Assembly (NCBI GenBank): GCA_013115135.1
Contig: JABANP010000811.1
Span: 1-16,436, forward strand
Reading direction: 5' to 3'
Source of the DNA: Perkinsus olseni
Lineage: Eukaryota; Perkinsozoa; Perkinsida; Perkinsidae
DNA: 16,436 nucleotides
Shown here: one piece after another, positions 16,102 to 16,436 of the stretch
How positions within the stretch are numbered: the stretch's first letter is position 1
Layout: each line of letters begins with the position of its first letter
The notes under the pieces: generated by a model
What the model was told of the DNA's origin: nothing
Database searches by the model: none
What the model saw: the letters and a program-made list of their open reading frames with translations, nothing else
Position numbers and translations under genes: made by a program

Positions 16102-16392
16102 CTAGGGATCTGACTCGGATGCCTGAGCTACTCCGTCAGTGGGATTGCGTTTGTCCTTGCCGTGGTCGTCGTTGCGGTTGTTGTTGGAACCATGATGTTC
16201 GTCGAAGGATACACTGGCATCTCGGAAGGTGCGACGGTCTATTCTGATGACAGACATCACAGACCGATTGCCAGTGGCATCATCAAATGGCAAGGCAAGC
16301 TTCCAGAAACTACCAACCTTTGAATTCTGTAGACTTTTAGCCACACATATCCAGAGTTCTTCTGGTAGCTTGGTGACCAAGAGTCTCGTCAT
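16102..16392 (-). CDS. Hypothetical protein with F-box-like start
   Basis: On the minus strand ATG 16390-16392 opens 96 residues ending at a stop 16102-16104. Residues about 8-21 (KLPEELWICVAKSL) resemble the LPxEL..I...L start of F-box domains, which bind Skp1. The rest (WKLALPFDD, IRIDRRTFRDASVSF) runs into a His/Asn/Asp-rich tail (HHGSNNNRNDDHGKDK). Only a partial domain could fit, and the match is by eye. The plus-strand reading over it (16229-16432) looks less protein-like. It could be an exon or a truncated gene. Confidence 0.35.
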   Translation of the reverse strand: MTRLLVTKLPEELWICVAKSLQNSKVGSFWKLALPFDDATGNRSVMSVIRIDRRTFRDASVSFDEHHGSNNNRNDDHGKDKRNPTDGVAQASESDP

Positions 16393-16436
16393 GGATTGTG
16401 AATGGAATTGTGTCGTGGAATTGCGGGACTAGGGTC

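Overview
The window is nuclear DNA from a eukaryote. It carries three tRNA genes with internal A and B boxes and no encoded CCA, and at least four families of retroelement in different stages of decay. There are no operons or bacterial-type signals. The pol and gag proteins (a Cys-rich C..GDKCKDGRIH..CQGC gag finger, and a reverse transcriptase with an FVDDP catalytic box) recall retroelements I associate with alveolate protists such as Perkinsus and dinoflagellates. That assignment is from memory and only moderately secure.

Layout: (1) 1-3138, a decayed LTR retrotransposon with diverged LTRs, a broken gag and a broken DDE integrase; recognisable reverse transcriptase is missing. (2) 3134-4700, no convincing gene. 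(3) about 4715-5400, minus strand, a broken LINE-type reverse transcriptase fragment. (4) 5543-7842, a broken tyrosine-recombinase-type (DIRS/Ngaro-like) retroelement: reverse transcriptase, RNase H with all four acidic residues, and the N-terminal part of a recombinase, cut off before its catalytic domain. (5) 7927-11058, a much better preserved second element. Its gag and pol are in one frame separated by a single TGA, and pol is broken by one apparent 1-base loss. (6) 11036-11665, a tandem array of a roughly 180-205 bp unit, each full copy carrying a hairpin. (7) 11666-13234, a tRNA-like relic followed by a long gag-like ORF. (8) 13235-14680, a cluster of tRNA-Lys(CTT), tRNA-Leu(AAG) and tRNA-Asn(GTT), bracketed by two identical 61 bp repeats. 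(9) 14679-16436, mostly unassigned sequence with a few candidate small genes.

The only genes I expect to be functional host genes are the three tRNAs. The most notable points are the same-frame gag-TGA-pol arrangement, the tandem hairpin array behind pol, the abutment of two related pol elements, and the 61 bp perfect repeats around the tRNA cluster. I found no clear new defence or metabolic system; the window reads as a retroelement graveyard with tRNA genes.
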